A stretch of DNA of 64,000 nt from Yponomeuta sedellus. Its lineage: Eukaryota; Arthropoda; Insecta; Lepidoptera; Yponomeutidae. The notes under the pieces were generated by a model. That model ran no database searches and was not told where the DNA came from. It saw only the letters and a list, made by a program, of their open reading frames with translations. Both the position numbers and the translations under genes were made by a program. The stretch covers positions 21,799,311 through 21,863,310 of the forward strand of contig OW203727.1 in the NCBI GenBank assembly GCA_934045075.1, in the 5' to 3' direction. Positions 19,936 to 31,430 of this stretch are shown here, piece after piece; the first letter of the stretch is position 1, and each line of letters begins with the position of its first letter.

Positions 19936-20330
19936 CTATTTAATTTCAATCGTGTATTAAATAAGTGAACGTTATATTAGCTCCATGTATTTTAGTTGGT
20001 GCTTGTTTGGCCTTGTTCCACCGGTGAAGTTGTAAAAATGGCGGCCCGCTGATTGGAGCAGTGATGTTGGATGGGATTCGGGAGCAAAACTTTTTTCCAC
20101 TTTTTATTTTAATATCGAGCCGGATAGAGTCACAAACGACCTGCCATGCGAACTCGTTTCATCAGAGGTGACGCTTTTTTCTATTATTTTATTTACAATA
20201 GTTTTCTTGGGTACAGTAGTCAACCAGGAACCTCCATAGTTTTGCGATGTCCGTGCGGTGTCTATTCTTTCTCGACACGGCTTAGCTCAGAGTCGCTTAC
20301 TTCTTATGCTCATAGATTTATATATTATGA
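19936..20330. other. No recognised feature
   Basis: No family or coding signal recognised. Confidence 0.4.
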
Positions 20331-20345
20331 ATGCAATATGCAAAT

Positions 20346-20730
20346 CGATGTCAATCAAATGTCAACCCTTGTATGTCTCCACTACTGGGACACGAGTCTC
20401 TTCCTGCATCGTGCGAAGGTTAGGCCTTACTTCACTATAGGGGCCAAGGCCGGGTTGGTGGAGCATTGTAAGACAGGGCGGGCCTTACTGTCAGAAGTTC
20501 GAAAGCCGCCGCAAGGCCTCTGAATTTGCGTAACGACCGCCATCTATCGACGGCAGCCGGCACCCACTGCTTAGCGTGTCTTGCAAAGCACAGAATCGCT
20601 CGGAAAAATGCCACTAGCGTTAATCAAAGACGGTATACCCGTCCATGCACTGAACGCGCCCTGTTGCTATCATGATCGTTTAAGATCACTCAGGCAGTCT
20701 GGCCTACGAGCGATTCGCAGATATATACGG
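20346..20730 (-). repeat. 5S-SINE, type b, near full length
   Basis: The minus strand starts with a head containing TGAGTGATCTTAAACGATCA and ends with GGAGACATACAAGGGTTGAC. The body is moderately diverged. Confidence 0.85.
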
Positions 20731-21224
20731 AACGCCAATGTTCGGTTTTACGGTTACATTGTGGCAACGTCAGAAGTCAGTCACTCATAGTTACGTTCAA
20801 TGCTGCATTCGAAGCTTTTTTCAGATTTATTCCGTACTCTAACGATTTTCATTATTGCATGATGTTATTTCGGGAGAAAAACAATTCGAAATACTAATCG
20901 CTTATCGTGTCACTTTTGAAGATTAGTTGACGAATCATTGAATCTGAGAAGCGGAAGTTGAAGTTTTCATTTTGTAAAGAAAAATAGTCCAGCAAAACTA
21001 AGTCCTGAGACTATGACTGAGTGTCTAAGGTGTTCAACCATTCAGTTTGTGATGTTGTAATTTTTTTTATAAATAATACACTGGAATGACTTCAGCTCTG
21101 CGTTTTACTAATAAACAGAATAAAACCAGCAAAAAAACTTCATATAGATTCCCAGATTGCCTGTTGATGGCAATCTGGCTTCTAAATACCAATTATGTGA
21201 TTTTTTTTATAAAACTAGAAACAA
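20731..21224. other. No recognised feature except a small L fragment
   Basis: A piece of family L lies at about 21060-21095. The rest is not recognised. CAGATTGCC and GGCAATCTG (21152-21178) form a short hairpin. Confidence 0.4.
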
Positions 21225-21493
21225 CATTAAGGCGCTGGGGGATGCTACGTCGTGCCACCAATGAAATAAAAATGTTAACTTGTATTAAAATATCCACGAC
21301 ACAAGTTATGCGTAGTGTGGGTGCTACTGTATATAGTAATGTAAATTGTCTTCTGTGCGATAAATCTTTTTTATAATAATACGTTTTTTTTTTCAATAAG
21401 TTAACATCAAAAAACTACTATGACAACTATACTCTTTAAATTATGTTTTTTATCCCGCTGCTGGCGCTAGTGAGTACCCCCATCGCCTTAATG
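21225..21493. mobile_element. MITE with CATTAAGGCG inverted ends
   Basis: The left tip CATTAAGGCGCTGGGGG and the reverse complement of the right tip, CATTAAGGCGATGGGGG, differ at one base. The ends match the tips of the fold-back element at 7761-8070. No coding capacity. Confidence 0.6.
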
Positions 21494-21599
21494 CTGCCAC
21501 CATACACACAAACAGCACCCGTTCACGAGCACGAGACAGTAGTCAGCCATCGCCTACCATCTCAACCATTTTGAAGGGTTTTAGGTGACCCGGTGACCA

Positions 21600-22915
21600 C
21601 TCCACCATTCGAAGAGAGAGAAAGAAGTGTCGGTATCTGGTATAATATGCGCTTGTTACTTCCTTACCTTTTTAAGGGTAAACCTATCTCGTTAAGGTAA
21701 ATCGCATAAAAACTTACACACAAACTCTTGTCACTCTATTCGTTGACAAAATTCCACGTATACCCACTGGCCGGAATTTCCTAGGAATTAGTAAAAAAAC
21801 CAGCTCAATCCGTTCTCTTTGCGGACAGAGAGAAAAAAGTGTCTAGAGAAGTGTCTATGCGCTTGTTACTTCCTTACCTTTTTAAGGGTAAATATCCGAC
21901 TTACCTCGTTACGGCGAAGCACATGAAAACTTACAAGCAAACTCTTGTCACTCTATTCATGGCCGGAATTTCCAAGGGATTAGTAGAAAAAGACTTAGAT
22001 TAGCTTAAGACAGGGCGCTGTGGCACTCATTAGGAGAGGGCTATGTCCAGCAGTGGACGACATAATATAGCCTGAAGAAGAAGGTAAAGAAGTTGAAAAA
22101 AACCAGCTCAATCCGTTCTCTTTGTGGACAGAGGAAAAAGTGTCAAGCGAAATGTCTATGCGCTCGTTACTTCCATACCTATTATGGGTAAACATCCGAC
22201 CTTCCTTGTTACGGCGAAGCGCATGAAAACTTACACGCAAACTCTTGTCACCCTATTTGTGGACAAAATTCCACAAATCCCCACTGGCCGGAATTTCGTG
22301 GGGATTAGTAGACAAAAACCGGCTCAATCCGTTTTCTTTGCCGACAGAAAGAAAAAAGTGTCTAGAGAAGTGTCTATGCGCTTGTTACTTACCTTTTTAA
22401 GACTAAATATCCGACCTACTTCGTTACGGCGAAGCACATGAAAACTTACAAGCAAACTCTTGTTACCCTATTCGTGGACAGAATTCCACAAATCCTCACT
22501 GGCCGGAATTTCCAAGGGATTAGTAGAAAAAAACCAGCTCAATCCGTTCCCTTTGCGGACAAAGAGAAAATAGTGCCTAGAGAAGAGTTTTTACGCTTGT
22601 AACTTCTTACCTCTTTAAAGGTTAACATCCAACCTACCTCGCTAAGGCCAAGCGCTTGAAACTCACACGCAAACTCTTTTCAGCTTACTCGTGGACAAAC
22701 ATTCCACCAATCCTCACTGGCCGGAATTTCCAAGAAATTATTAGAAATAAACCGCTCAATCCACTCTCCGAACGGAAAGAAGAAAAAAGTGTCTACATCT
22801 GGTATCCTGTGCGCTTGTTTCTTCCTTACCTTTTTAAGGGTAAACATCCGACCTACCTCGTTAAGGCGAAGCGCATGAAAACTTACACGCAAACTCTTAT
22901 ATCCTCGACTGCCTC
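21600..22915 (+). repeat. Satellite array, monomer about 216 bp
   Basis: About six monomers carry GCTTGTTACTTCCTTACC-like landmarks at 21651, 21861, 22162, 22380, 22595 and 22813. Spacing is 210-218 bp once an 88-bp insertion is discounted. Several monomers translate openly in one plus frame with GKHPTYLV, AKRMKTYTQTL and GRNF; the first is interrupted by a deletion and stops. Confidence 0.9.
21998..22085 (+). pseudogene. RTE 3' fragment inserted in the satellite
   Basis: GGAGAGGGCTATGTCCAGCA and the TATAGCCTGAAGAAGAAG tail interrupt the second monomer. The spacing to the next monomer is lengthened by the same amount. Confidence 0.75.
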
Positions 22916-23310
22916 CGCGCAATTTGCCTAACCGTTCGTGTTTCAGCTCCGGCGTAGTTTAACGCGTAGTTACGCGAATACAAAGTTGTAACATGCTCTT
23001 TAACTTACTAAGTAATGGCTCCTATAAACTTAAATGCGGAACACTCTGTACGTGGTAGTTGTGCGCCGGTTTTTTTTATTATGGCAGTCGGGTCGTTTGT
23101 GTTTGCCTGCGGTTGTGTGGGTGGTAGGCAGGAAAGTATTTTTACTTTTATTAGATGAATGGTTAAATTAAAAAAATTGGCTAAGGGCAAGTTGTCTTGC
23201 AAGTCAAGGATTCAGTACGACAAAAGAAGGCTTTTCCTAATTTTTTTTTTAAATTTTTTTAATCGTTTTATACAAAAGTGCAATCTCGAATTCATGAGAA
23301 TCACATTCTT
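22916..23310. other. No recognised feature
   Basis: No family or coding signal recognised. Confidence 0.4.
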
Positions 23311-23314
23311 TTTT

Positions 23315-23500
23315 CATGCACTAACCTGTGCTAAGGACAATTTTTAAAAACCTATTTAGAGGCCCAAAATTCCACCCATGCCGGGACTCGAAGCCGCGAC
23401 CTCTGGCTAACAGTGCCAGCGCTCTCCCAACTGAGCTAATGGGCAACTTCCCAGCATCCGTGAAATTTCGAACCTCTTTACAATACCCTCTAGTTTATCA
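23315..23500 (-). repeat. SINE A, truncated
   Basis: GCACTAACCTGTGCTAAGG, the tRNA-like module with GGACTCGAAGCCGCGACC (a mutated B box), and part of the flanking segment up to CTTTACAATACCCTCT. Confidence 0.8.
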
Positions 23501-23741
23501 TTAGTAGCCAGGAAGTGCGTGCGTGCCACAGCGTAAGTTTTTATTCTGATAGATGTATAGAACTAATTATTCGCACATCTATTTTCAAACGAGGTTTCTC
23601 AACTCAATTCCATTTTTATTTCATGCCTTCAATGAAAAGTCTTCATAGATTGCACTTTTATTACTAACAATATCATCGCGGCATTCAAATCATCCAGATT
23701 TCAGCGTGTAAATGCAACCAGCCAAGTCAGAACGAAGAAAC

Positions 23742-24175
23742 TTGTGGCAGGCCAGGGTATGCCACTTGCCACTTGTATATATACATATAAATCTGTTAAA
23801 TACCTAGTGATCGGAATCAATCACTCGAGCTAAGCAACGTCAGGTGCAGAATGGGTGAACCTCCCGTTACTACTGCAAGTGGCATTTTTCCGAGCGCTTT
23901 CGTGCTTCGCAAGGCACGCTAAGCCGTGGGTGCCGGCTGTCATGTAATGGCAGTCGTTAAGCCATGTCAGAGGCCTTATGAGCGGCTTGATAACTTCTGA
24001 CAGTGAGGCCCGCCACTATCTTAGAATCCTCTACCAACCCGGACTTGGCCCCCATGGTGGAGTCTGGCCTAACTTTCCTGCGATGTCCAACAGTGGGGAC
24101 ATGAGGGTTGAAATCAAATATATATAAAAAGATCTGTCAGGGACGCGGCAAGTGGCATACCTTGGTCTGCCACAA
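23742..24175. mobile_element. Inverted-repeat pair enclosing a 5S-SINE
   Basis: 29-bp inverted repeats (23742-23770 and 24147-24175; 27 of 29 paired, with TATGCCACTTGCC identical) flank AT-rich sequence and the 5S-SINE at 23805. This is consistent with a small MITE that received a SINE, or with a fold-back duplication. Confidence 0.65.
23805..24120 (+). repeat. 5S-SINE, type a
   Basis: The head TCAATCACTCGAGCTAAGCA has lost the CAACAGGCGCGG part. The body is complete up to GTGGGGACATGAGGGTTG, with a small deletion after CCTGCGATG. Confidence 0.85.
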
Positions 24176-24630
24176 ATATTACAGGCATGATCCCTTGCCC
24201 TATGTCTAGAATCCCTAATCTCAATGTGTCTGTACTTTAATAATTACAATTTACTTTTATTTCAGACACAATGGATCCATATATTAGTATTATATAAAAG
24301 GAACTACTTAGGACTACGTAAGTAACATATTTTAAACTTTCGCGACTTGAACACAATAGTGATCCCGATGACTGTAACGTCGTCGAAACGTAAAGGTAAA
24401 ATAGCAATAAACTACTTCGCGATTAAGCCCCAAAAATATTTTAACTACGTAAGTAACTTTGCCATACTATGTACACTTTAATTAGAATTTCAAAATGCCT
24501 CTTTTTCACTTTGGTAGTGCTTCGATAAGTCCTTTGTAACCCGAAAAGAGCCAGAGAAAGAGGCACAACTTTGATTAGGCAGGAACTTTACAATTATAAA
24601 CTTGTTTCCTTCAGCTATTTTAAGGTGAGA
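24176..24630. other. No recognised feature
   Basis: A distant family I-like motif (GTCGTCGAAACGTAAAGG) lies near 24385. Otherwise nothing is recognised. Confidence 0.4.
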
Positions 24631-24633
24631 TCC

Positions 24634-24683
24634 AGTTTTGTCGACATTATAAACACGAGAGTGTTTATAATGTCGACAAAACT
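24634..24683. repeat. Perfect 23-bp hairpin with GAGA loop
   Basis: The arm 24634-24656 (AGTTTTGTCGAC...AAACAC) is repeated exactly in inverse at 24661-24683, with only GAGA between them. Confidence 0.97.
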
Positions 24684-24707
24684 CGATTGAAATAGTTCCG
24701 GTTTATT

Positions 24708-24900
24708 GATGGCTTCTATGGCGCAGCGGTAGCCCATCTGCCTACCATGCAAAGGTTCCGGGTTTGTTCCCCGACTGGGGACAAAACAACCCCAGGTCTT
24801 GGATGTTCACATGTTTGTGATGCCGTTGTTTCTTGTCCCCACGACACAGGTTAGCCTAGTGTGGGGCCAGAAGCAATGTATGTGCCTGTATGTAAATGTA
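24708..24900 (+). repeat. SINE C
   Basis: CTATGGCGCAGCGGTAGCCC, GGTTCCGGGTTTGTTCCCCG, CCCCAGGTCTTGGATGTT and GTGTGGGGCCAGAAGCAATG. Confidence 0.85.
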
Positions 24901-24904
24901 ATTT

Positions 24905-25130
24905 TATGTGCTAGCTCACATAAACCAATACATGCGAACCCAGCTACGGGTCTCCTCACGGCGTTTTCCTTCACAACTAGCGTGTGGTATTACTACTGCA
25001 AATTAGCAGATACGCAACTTTGAAAATAAACAAAATTATTGGTGCATGGCGGCACTGGGAATCGAACCTGAATCTCTTGCTTACGAGTTCATTGCTTTGT
25101 CCACGGGGCTACCACCGCTTTAATTATTTT
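24905..25130 (-). repeat. SINE B, 5' half, diverged
   Basis: The minus strand holds a tRNA-like head (GGTAGCCCCGTGGACAAAGC) and the ACACGCTAGTTGTGAAGG-like body. It ends within the body. Confidence 0.75.
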
Positions 25131-26380
25131 ATCTCATTTCCATATTCTAAATTCGAAACATTGTCTCTGCATTAGAATACTCCGGGAGTGTAGCCTATCA
25201 TAAGCTTCACTTTACGATAACGATTAACGATACACGATTCGAATATTTGATAGATAGCGACACTTATACATTTTTAGGGTTTCGTAGTAAATAAGGAACT
25301 CTTATGGCTTAGTCATGTTAATCCATCTGTCCACGGCTTAGCTCAGAGATGATTAAAACTATCGCCACAACTCAGCTCAGAGACAATTGAAAATTTGGCA
25401 TAGATATACATAATATTATTCACGCCAACAAAATCGGATTAATCTTAAACACACATCTTAAAAAAAGTACGGAACTTCCCCTACTAGTAAATTAAGGTGA
25501 ATATTGTATACCTTCCCCAAATATACCCCATAGTGTAGGGTATCGTTACATTTACCGCTTTAAAATGTTCAAAGATTGAAAAAACTATTGTTCATTACGG
25601 GATCAGGGATCCTTTTGCAAAGTTATAAACTTTAAAGCGCAAATATTTGTGAGAGTGGTGACTCAGTAATATTTGCTGCCATCGAAACGGCAGAGGGGGT
25701 GCCCGAGCCGCGTCCGAGCACAACGTGCCACGTTTGTCCCTCGTCCATCAAAAGTCACCCCGCCTCATCTCCGGTCCGTTCTAATGCGGATAGACCTCCG
25801 TACGGCTTCAGTTATGTTGAAATGAGCTGAAAAATACTTTATTGTAAAACAGGGTTACGATGATGGTTACTGGCTACTTCTTAATTAGTTTTACAATAAT
25901 GAATGTAATTAGAAACTAAATTTAATTAGACTTAGGTAACAAAAGTTACTTATTTTAAGTTTAATTTGTTTAACGTAAGACTGCAGGGCCAGATCTCACA
26001 GAATCACAATCGCTAAAAATCACACATTGTTACATAACCACTATGTAAATCTCTTGTTTTCGTAACGAGTAACCTGTAATAGGTCCACAGCAGTCGAGTG
26101 GTTGAACCCTTTAGCTCAAAAGTACGTCTTTTGCCGGATGTTAAGCATCCTCTGCAAACGGCCTCTTGGCATGCTCTTCAGAGTTCCTGAGACGATCAAT
26201 AACTATTGACAATACTCAAATATTTCTTTTGCTTGAGTAAGTTTGAACATATTTATTAGCTTACCTATGCCATAAAGACAACACTTTTTATATAGCCTAT
26301 AATATACGTCCTACTGCAGGAAACAAGCGTTCTCTCAGATAGAGATATTATATCAATTACCACGCATCCCCATCGTGGGT
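25131..26380. other. No recognised feature (1.2 kb)
   Basis: I see no coding block longer than 60 codons and no family. A CG-richer patch at 25685-25805 stands out. It is probably single-copy or very old repeat. Confidence 0.4.
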
Positions 26381-26500
26381 TGGCAAATAAGCGCTGAGGT
26401 AGTTGAACACCTCAAACACTCATGTTTCCTCACGATACTTTTGCTTATCGTTAGCGAGTGGTATTGTAACTTCACAAATGACTAACTCACAATGTATTTG
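26381..26500 (-). repeat. Possible SINE B-related fragment
   Basis: GTTTCCTCACGAT and TTAGCGAGTGGTATTG resemble the SINE B body in reverse. A similar piece (GAGGTATTTGAACACC) lies near 63800. Confidence 0.35.
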
Positions 26501-26554
26501 ATGTCTAAAATATGATGGAATAAATCTTGCCTAATTTATGTCTTAATTAAAACT

Positions 26555-26680
26555 GTTTTAGTACGGATTTCACTCGTTTATGATATTTTTACAATTCTCC
26601 GACGTTTCGGCACTTTTACAGGTGCTGTGGTCTCGGATGACTGAGGTGGTAGACGTCTTTTTGAAAGCATTAACTTTTAT
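26555..26680 (+). repeat. Unclassified repeat, family I
   Basis: TTAAAACTGTTTTAGTACGG, CGACGTTTCGGCACTTTTAC and CGTCTTTTTGAAAGCATTAA. It resembles 1050-1158 and 18155-18290. Confidence 0.65.
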
Positions 26681-26682
26681 AC

Positions 26683-27055
26683 TATTTTTATTTTTAATGC
26701 ACTAACCCGTGCTAAGGACAATTTTTAAAAACCCTATTTAGAGGCTAAAAATTCCACCCGTGCAGGGACTCGAACCACCCGCGACCTCTGGCTATCCGTG
26801 CCAGCGCTCTTTCCAACTGAGCGACTCACCGGCATCAGTGAAATTTCGAACCTCTACACTATTCTCTGTATTACGTACAGGCAGCGACATCTGGCTGAAG
26901 TAAATTGCATCACTTACAGCCCCGACCACCTACTTTGCAGTTAGATTTTTACATCGGAATGATATCGCTGTACCCACATGATTATACTATTTTTCTTTTT
27001 AATGCACTAACCCGTGCTAAGGACAATATAAATAGTATAATAATAAAAATAGTAT
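26683..27055 (-). repeat. SINE A, one unit plus start of a second
   Basis: A complete unit (tRNA-like module with CTCGAACCACCCGCGACC, slightly mutated) is followed at about 26990 by the first 50 bp of another unit in the same direction. Confidence 0.85.
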
Positions 27056-27420
27056 AACCTATGATGATCCAAGACGGTCAATGAGTACTTCAATCCCGTA
27101 GAACTGACAAAGGTTTTGTCAATTGCAACTAACCGTCTCACAGCCTCTTGGTACGCTCTTCACTGCTTTTCCAGCCAGTCCTGTTGTTGAGTACGCACTT
27201 TTAACCTCCACTGTACACTTGCCTTTGTACTCTGCGGTTAATGGCTTGAACGTACCTGTAGAGCTGTTGTTTCGTGAGCGGGTATTTCACACTCCAGTGC
27301 ACTGGTTAGAACCACTGGTCTTGCTAAGATTTTAATAGTGAAAATTTGTATTTTTACACTTATTTTAATGAAAGTTTTCATAATCAAATCAAATTATTTT
27401 TATATTAATTTAAAGAATTT
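27056..27420. other. No recognised feature
   Basis: A 70-codon frame at 27123-27335 has no motif. Confidence 0.4.
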
Positions 27421-27424
27421 ACTT

Positions 27425-27510
27425 TCACTCCATCCAAAGTTTTGTCTGGAAGATATGGCTCTAAGCTATGAGACCGCCAACTGCATAAAATTAATTAGAT
27501 TCAATAAATC
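27425..27510 (+). repeat. LINE 3' tail, family K
   Basis: TTTTGTCTGGAAGATATGGC and the AGACCGCCAACTGCATA part are a diverged tail K. Confidence 0.55.
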
Positions 27511-27832
27511 ATGTTTTTTTTTTGTTTTGCAACAAAACAAAGCTTATTAAGTGTGCTTTATCTTCCTTCTGTGTGCTAAAATTTACCTACATTATGTTTG
27601 CTGAATGCCAATGGACAAAGTATTTTCAATTTCAATTTCAATTTCACGTTGCGTATGAGAAACAAAAAGAAAGACATTAGACAGTTACAACACAGAAAAA
27701 GATAGACTGTAACAATAAGTGAGTACATGAACAACAACAGAAAAAAACGCAGTACACACATAGATGACAAACAGAGACCAAAAAAAATATGAACATAGTT
27801 GTACTCAACAACTCACAACATAACTCAGCTGA

Positions 27833-28010
27833 CTTAGCGTTGTGCCGAGGCAGTGAGCCCTTCTCCTGGTGGTTGTTTCCCACTGACGGGCATAGGCCTT
27901 CCTCATTTCAATCCAGAGTTTTGTGTCTTGGATCACCTCAGACCCCTCCAGCAGATGTTGGTCGAGATCATTTCTCTACCGCCTCCAAGGCCGGCCCCGA
28001 CTTTTATGTC
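27833..28010 (-). pseudogene. RTE-type LINE 3' end
   Basis: In antisense it shares the pattern seen in the same orientation at 10945-11180 (HLRPL-QM-VEIIS in the reverse reading). The minus strand encodes a decayed C-terminus. Confidence 0.6.
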
Positions 28011-28715
28011 CGCCGTGTCAACAGTACGTATACGCATATACTCTCTCTTCTATATTGCATACTGTTCAATCCAACTACTCCTTCCTATCTAAAAGAGCGC
28101 TTCGAGTTTCTTTACTCCTCTCATAACCTTACTCTTCGCTCTTCCCAAAACCTGCTCCTAAAAATCCCATCCCATCACACCACTATCTACGGTTGTTCCT
28201 TCACCGTGCAGGCAGTTCGATTATGGAATGCCTTACCGGTGGAGGTACGGAAAGCCAAATCCCTTCCCATTTTTAAGGCTATGGTAAAGGAGTTCTATCT
28301 CACTACGACACTGCAATACTGTTATCATTTAATTTTGTAATATTGTCCTGCTGTTGTTGTGTTCTACTTATGTCCTTTGAATGTGTATATTTTGTTAATT
28401 ATTTAAGTATTTATATATAATAATAATTTTTTATTTTTGTATATGTAAATTATTTGTATGTATCTGTTGATAATTTTATTTATTCAAACTGTTATTTAGG
28501 CATGTATTTATATAGGAACCTCTGAAATTATCGTTTTCTATGTTTTTTTGTACATGTACTTCCTTCTCTAATGTATTAGTCCAATTCATCCAAAGGTTGT
28601 CTGGAAGAGATCACTTTTAGTGATAAGGCCGCCGTCTGTACTCTTAGGTTAAGTAATATCTGTGTAATTTCCATTTTTATGTAATATAAAGTGTTCTCTA
28701 TCTATCTATCTACGT
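28011..28715 (+). pseudogene. LINE reverse transcriptase C-terminus plus 3' UTR
   Basis: The plus frame to 28340 ends with CSFTVQAVRLWNALPVEVRK and KSLPIFKAMVKEFYL, the usual C-terminal block of Jockey/CR1-group reverse transcriptases. A 3' UTR follows with GTTGTCTGGAAGAGATCAC, GATAAGGCCGCCGTCTGTAC and terminal TCTA units. 5' truncated. Confidence 0.8.
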
Positions 28716-29060
28716 ATAAGACAAAAAAATCCTCATGCACAACGAAAGTTGCACAACAAATCCTCTTTTCGTTCAATACTCACTCTTAAATCATACGCAG
28801 GAAGACCTACTGAGAGCTACCCTAGAGTAAGTTAAGAGTACGTTCCATCTCAATTACTTACTTGCTCTTGAAACTGAAAAGTTGTACAAAGGAATGGCGA
28901 ACAAGATGTAGCTACAAAGAGGGACTGGACAAAAATCAAGTCTTACTAAATAGAGTAGACTTGTTTTAGCTACAAAGGCTGTAGTCGTTCCTTTGTCACG
29001 GAAACGAAGTAAAAGTGGAACAGTAAGACTGAAAATCTGGCGGACATGTGTCATGTAAGT
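28716..29060. other. No recognised feature
   Basis: No family or coding signal recognised. Confidence 0.4.
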
Positions 29061-29064
29061 ATCA

Positions 29065-29430
29065 TCAACCCATTATGTCCCCACCGAGAGGCACGGGTCT
29101 CTTCCCTGAGGAAGGTATAGGCCATACCTTCCTCATGGGGACCAACTCCGGATTGGTGGAGACTTGCAAGACTAGAGACTGGTCTTACTGCCAGAAGTTT
29201 TCAAGCCACCCTAAGGCTTCTGACTAGGCTTAACGACTGCCATCTATCGACGGCAGCCGGCACCAACTGCTTAGCGTGCCTTGGGAAGCGCGGAACCGTT
29301 CGGATAAATGCCACTAGCGTTAGTCATAGACGGTTTACCCATACATGCACTGAACGCGCGTTGTATTGCTTAACCTTCGTGATCGTTTAAGATCATTCAG
29401 GCAGCCGGGGCTACGGACATGTTTCAACCA
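29065..29430 (-). repeat. 5S-SINE, type b, near full length
   Basis: The plus strand starts ATCAACCCATTATGTCCCCA and ends in the head, TGATCGTTTAAGATCATTCA. The body is complete. Confidence 0.9.
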
Positions 29431-29439
29431 AATAGTGAC

Positions 29440-29517
29440 TACCACATTGGCTTAGCGGTATAACGTCTGATTCCCATGCCGAAGGTCGTGGGTTCAATTC
29501 CCACTGGGGGGTCGCCG
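29440..29517 (+). repeat. tRNA-like sequence, probably a SINE head
   Basis: TTGGCTTAGCGGTATAAC resembles an A box, and GTGGGTTCAATTCCCAC is a perfect T arm. The anticodon stem does not pair well, so a working tRNA gene is unlikely. Confidence 0.5.
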
Positions 29518-30110
29518 TAGAAATGGCCTCAGTCTCAGTCAGTAACATAATCGCAGCTTTTAAATCTCTCCCTTATCAGCGTGTAACAACGTGTTTTAGA
29601 AACAATCCGAAAAGTGAAAAAAAACTTTTTAGTATCGATTACTTACTGCTCCATTTTTGCAGAAAAGGTGTCTTCGGCTGTTCTTTTTTGTTCGGTGTAA
29701 AGTTACATGCTCCTGTACTATAACCTTCGCGGCCCTTTTTGGCCGCCCCCTAAGCAGGTTATTTCCTATCTAAGTAGGCAAAAAGGTAGAAAATGTAAGC
29801 GTGGAAACCCATTTTATATGCCAACCTAAGCGTAGCATACCGTTGAATTGAATTTTAGTTGGTTATTGAGAAGTTTTTGTATGGATGTAAGTCTTATTTC
29901 AAACTTTTTGTATGGATATGGAAGTCTTATTTCAAACTTAAGCGCGATGTAATAATGCCAAGTGTATTACTTTGTTAGGATAATTGGGTTACAAAAGTTT
30001 CAAACTGACATTTTGGTCAAAGGAGTCTGACCAGATTTCTCTCTCATTAAATAAGTGAATTAAATATTTATGTATAGTATACTCTCCATGTTACTAATGC
30101 CGCCTACTGA
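29518..30110. other. No recognised feature
   Basis: AAACTTTTTGTATGGAT-like segments repeat near 29870 and 29905. No family recognised. Confidence 0.4.
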
Positions 30111-30114
30111 GTAA

Positions 30115-30285
30115 AGTGAAAGTGAAATAGTCTTTATTGCAAACAAATATTAAATAATGTACAATAACTGAAATAAACCGTAAAAACTAAATTTGGCAAA
30201 AAGTCTTATGCTAAGCTTAATAGTGTCACGAAATATGCTCCACTGGCAAAGCTGATTTTCAGCAAAAGTCTTTAACTTAGACTAA
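30115..30285 (-). repeat. LINE-like 3' tail
   Basis: TAGTCTTTATTGCAAAC and CAAAGCTGATTTTCAGCA resemble inverted LINE tails with a small hairpin. Family not certain. Confidence 0.4.
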
Positions 30286-30604
30286 AGTTGGAAATATAAA
30301 ATTACAGGGTCGCTGAGCACAGAAAAAGAAGTTTTCATATTTCTTGAATACATTTTAAGTTTTATAGCTAAATTATTATTTTTGATAGTTCTAGGGTTCC
30401 TTATATGTTACGTTTAGTAGTAGACGACCTACCCACTAAGCGACGGCCCTCTTGTCGGCGTTCTAGGCCACCTTTCTGTGACTAGCTTTGTCTAGATGAT
30501 TAGAATACCAACGGAATTTGGCGTGACCTCGGAAATTCCTTTTAGGCCGAACGCAAAAGAGAATTCCATTGTGTTTTATGCACGTTGCACGTAATAATAT
30601 TTTG

Positions 30605-30800
30605 TAATAAACGTGTTCTTGAGTGGGGACCACGACTCGGCAAACGTAGTGTAGGACGCCCTCTGATTAGGTAGGATGACGATCTGCGCGAAACTGCAGG
30701 CAGATGCTGGATGCGGCAAGCTGAAGACAGGGCGCTATGGCGCTCATTAGGGGACGGCTATGTCCAGCAGTGGACTAGTATAGCCTGTCGATGACGACGA
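30605..30800 (+). pseudogene. RTE 3' end, best preserved
   Basis: One plus frame reads LGKRSVGRPLIR, one stop, then DDDLRETAGRCWMRQAEDRA and WRSLGDGYVQQWTSIA, the conserved C-terminus of RTE-clade proteins. It ends in a GA-rich tail. Confidence 0.85.
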
Positions 30801-31284
30801 CGTCAAATTTCGTTTCGTTAAATCGTGTCGCTCTCTCGCGTTGCATATCGCGTTTCATATCGCATTTCATAAAACTACAATTCATAGTTTATTATCACAA
30901 TCCGAGCTACTTTGCATACCTAACCGAAAAGTGTACTTATTTATCTGCGGAATGATCGACTAAAGGCCGGTTTCTGAATAGATAGGTAATTTCACAAAGT
31001 GAATTCTTAAGTGACGTTCTGTCACGCTCTTTACTGGGAAATTAGACGAGACTGTACTACAATCAACTATTTACTGAAAAAAATTTCAATTCAGAAACTG
31101 GCCCTTTGTGTACAACCTATTGTCATAATAAATAATGATATGTAGCTCTATCAGGCCCCAGTGTAAATCGAATTGAAAATTAAAAATGTTTATTGAGCAG
31201 AATAAAACATAACAATGTATAAAGTAACTCTGAACCCCAAACTAAATTAAATTGTATCTTTGGGCACAGTTCTCCATTTCATCG
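30801..31284. other. No recognised feature
   Basis: No family or coding signal recognised. Confidence 0.4.
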
Positions 31285-31430
31285 TCATCATCGTCAGGCT
31301 TTACTAGTCCACTACTGGACATAGCCCTCCCCTAAAGAGCGCCACGTTGTGCTATCATAGGGGGTAATGCCCATAATCCCCACGCTGGGCATGCGGGTTG
31401 GGGATCGCAGTTCGGTGGAATTGTACTGTT
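31285..31430 (-). pseudogene. RTE 3' end
   Basis: TTTACTAGTCCACTACTGGA to CCCACGCTGGGCATGCGGGT, inverted, 5' truncated. Confidence 0.75.

Noticed and set aside
21600..22915. CRISPR-like array
   Set aside because: Units of about 216 bp without unique spacers in a eukaryotic genome; it is a satellite.
24634..24683. Pre-miRNA at the 23-bp hairpin
   Set aside because: A four-base loop and perfect 23-bp stem are too short for a usual pre-miRNA.
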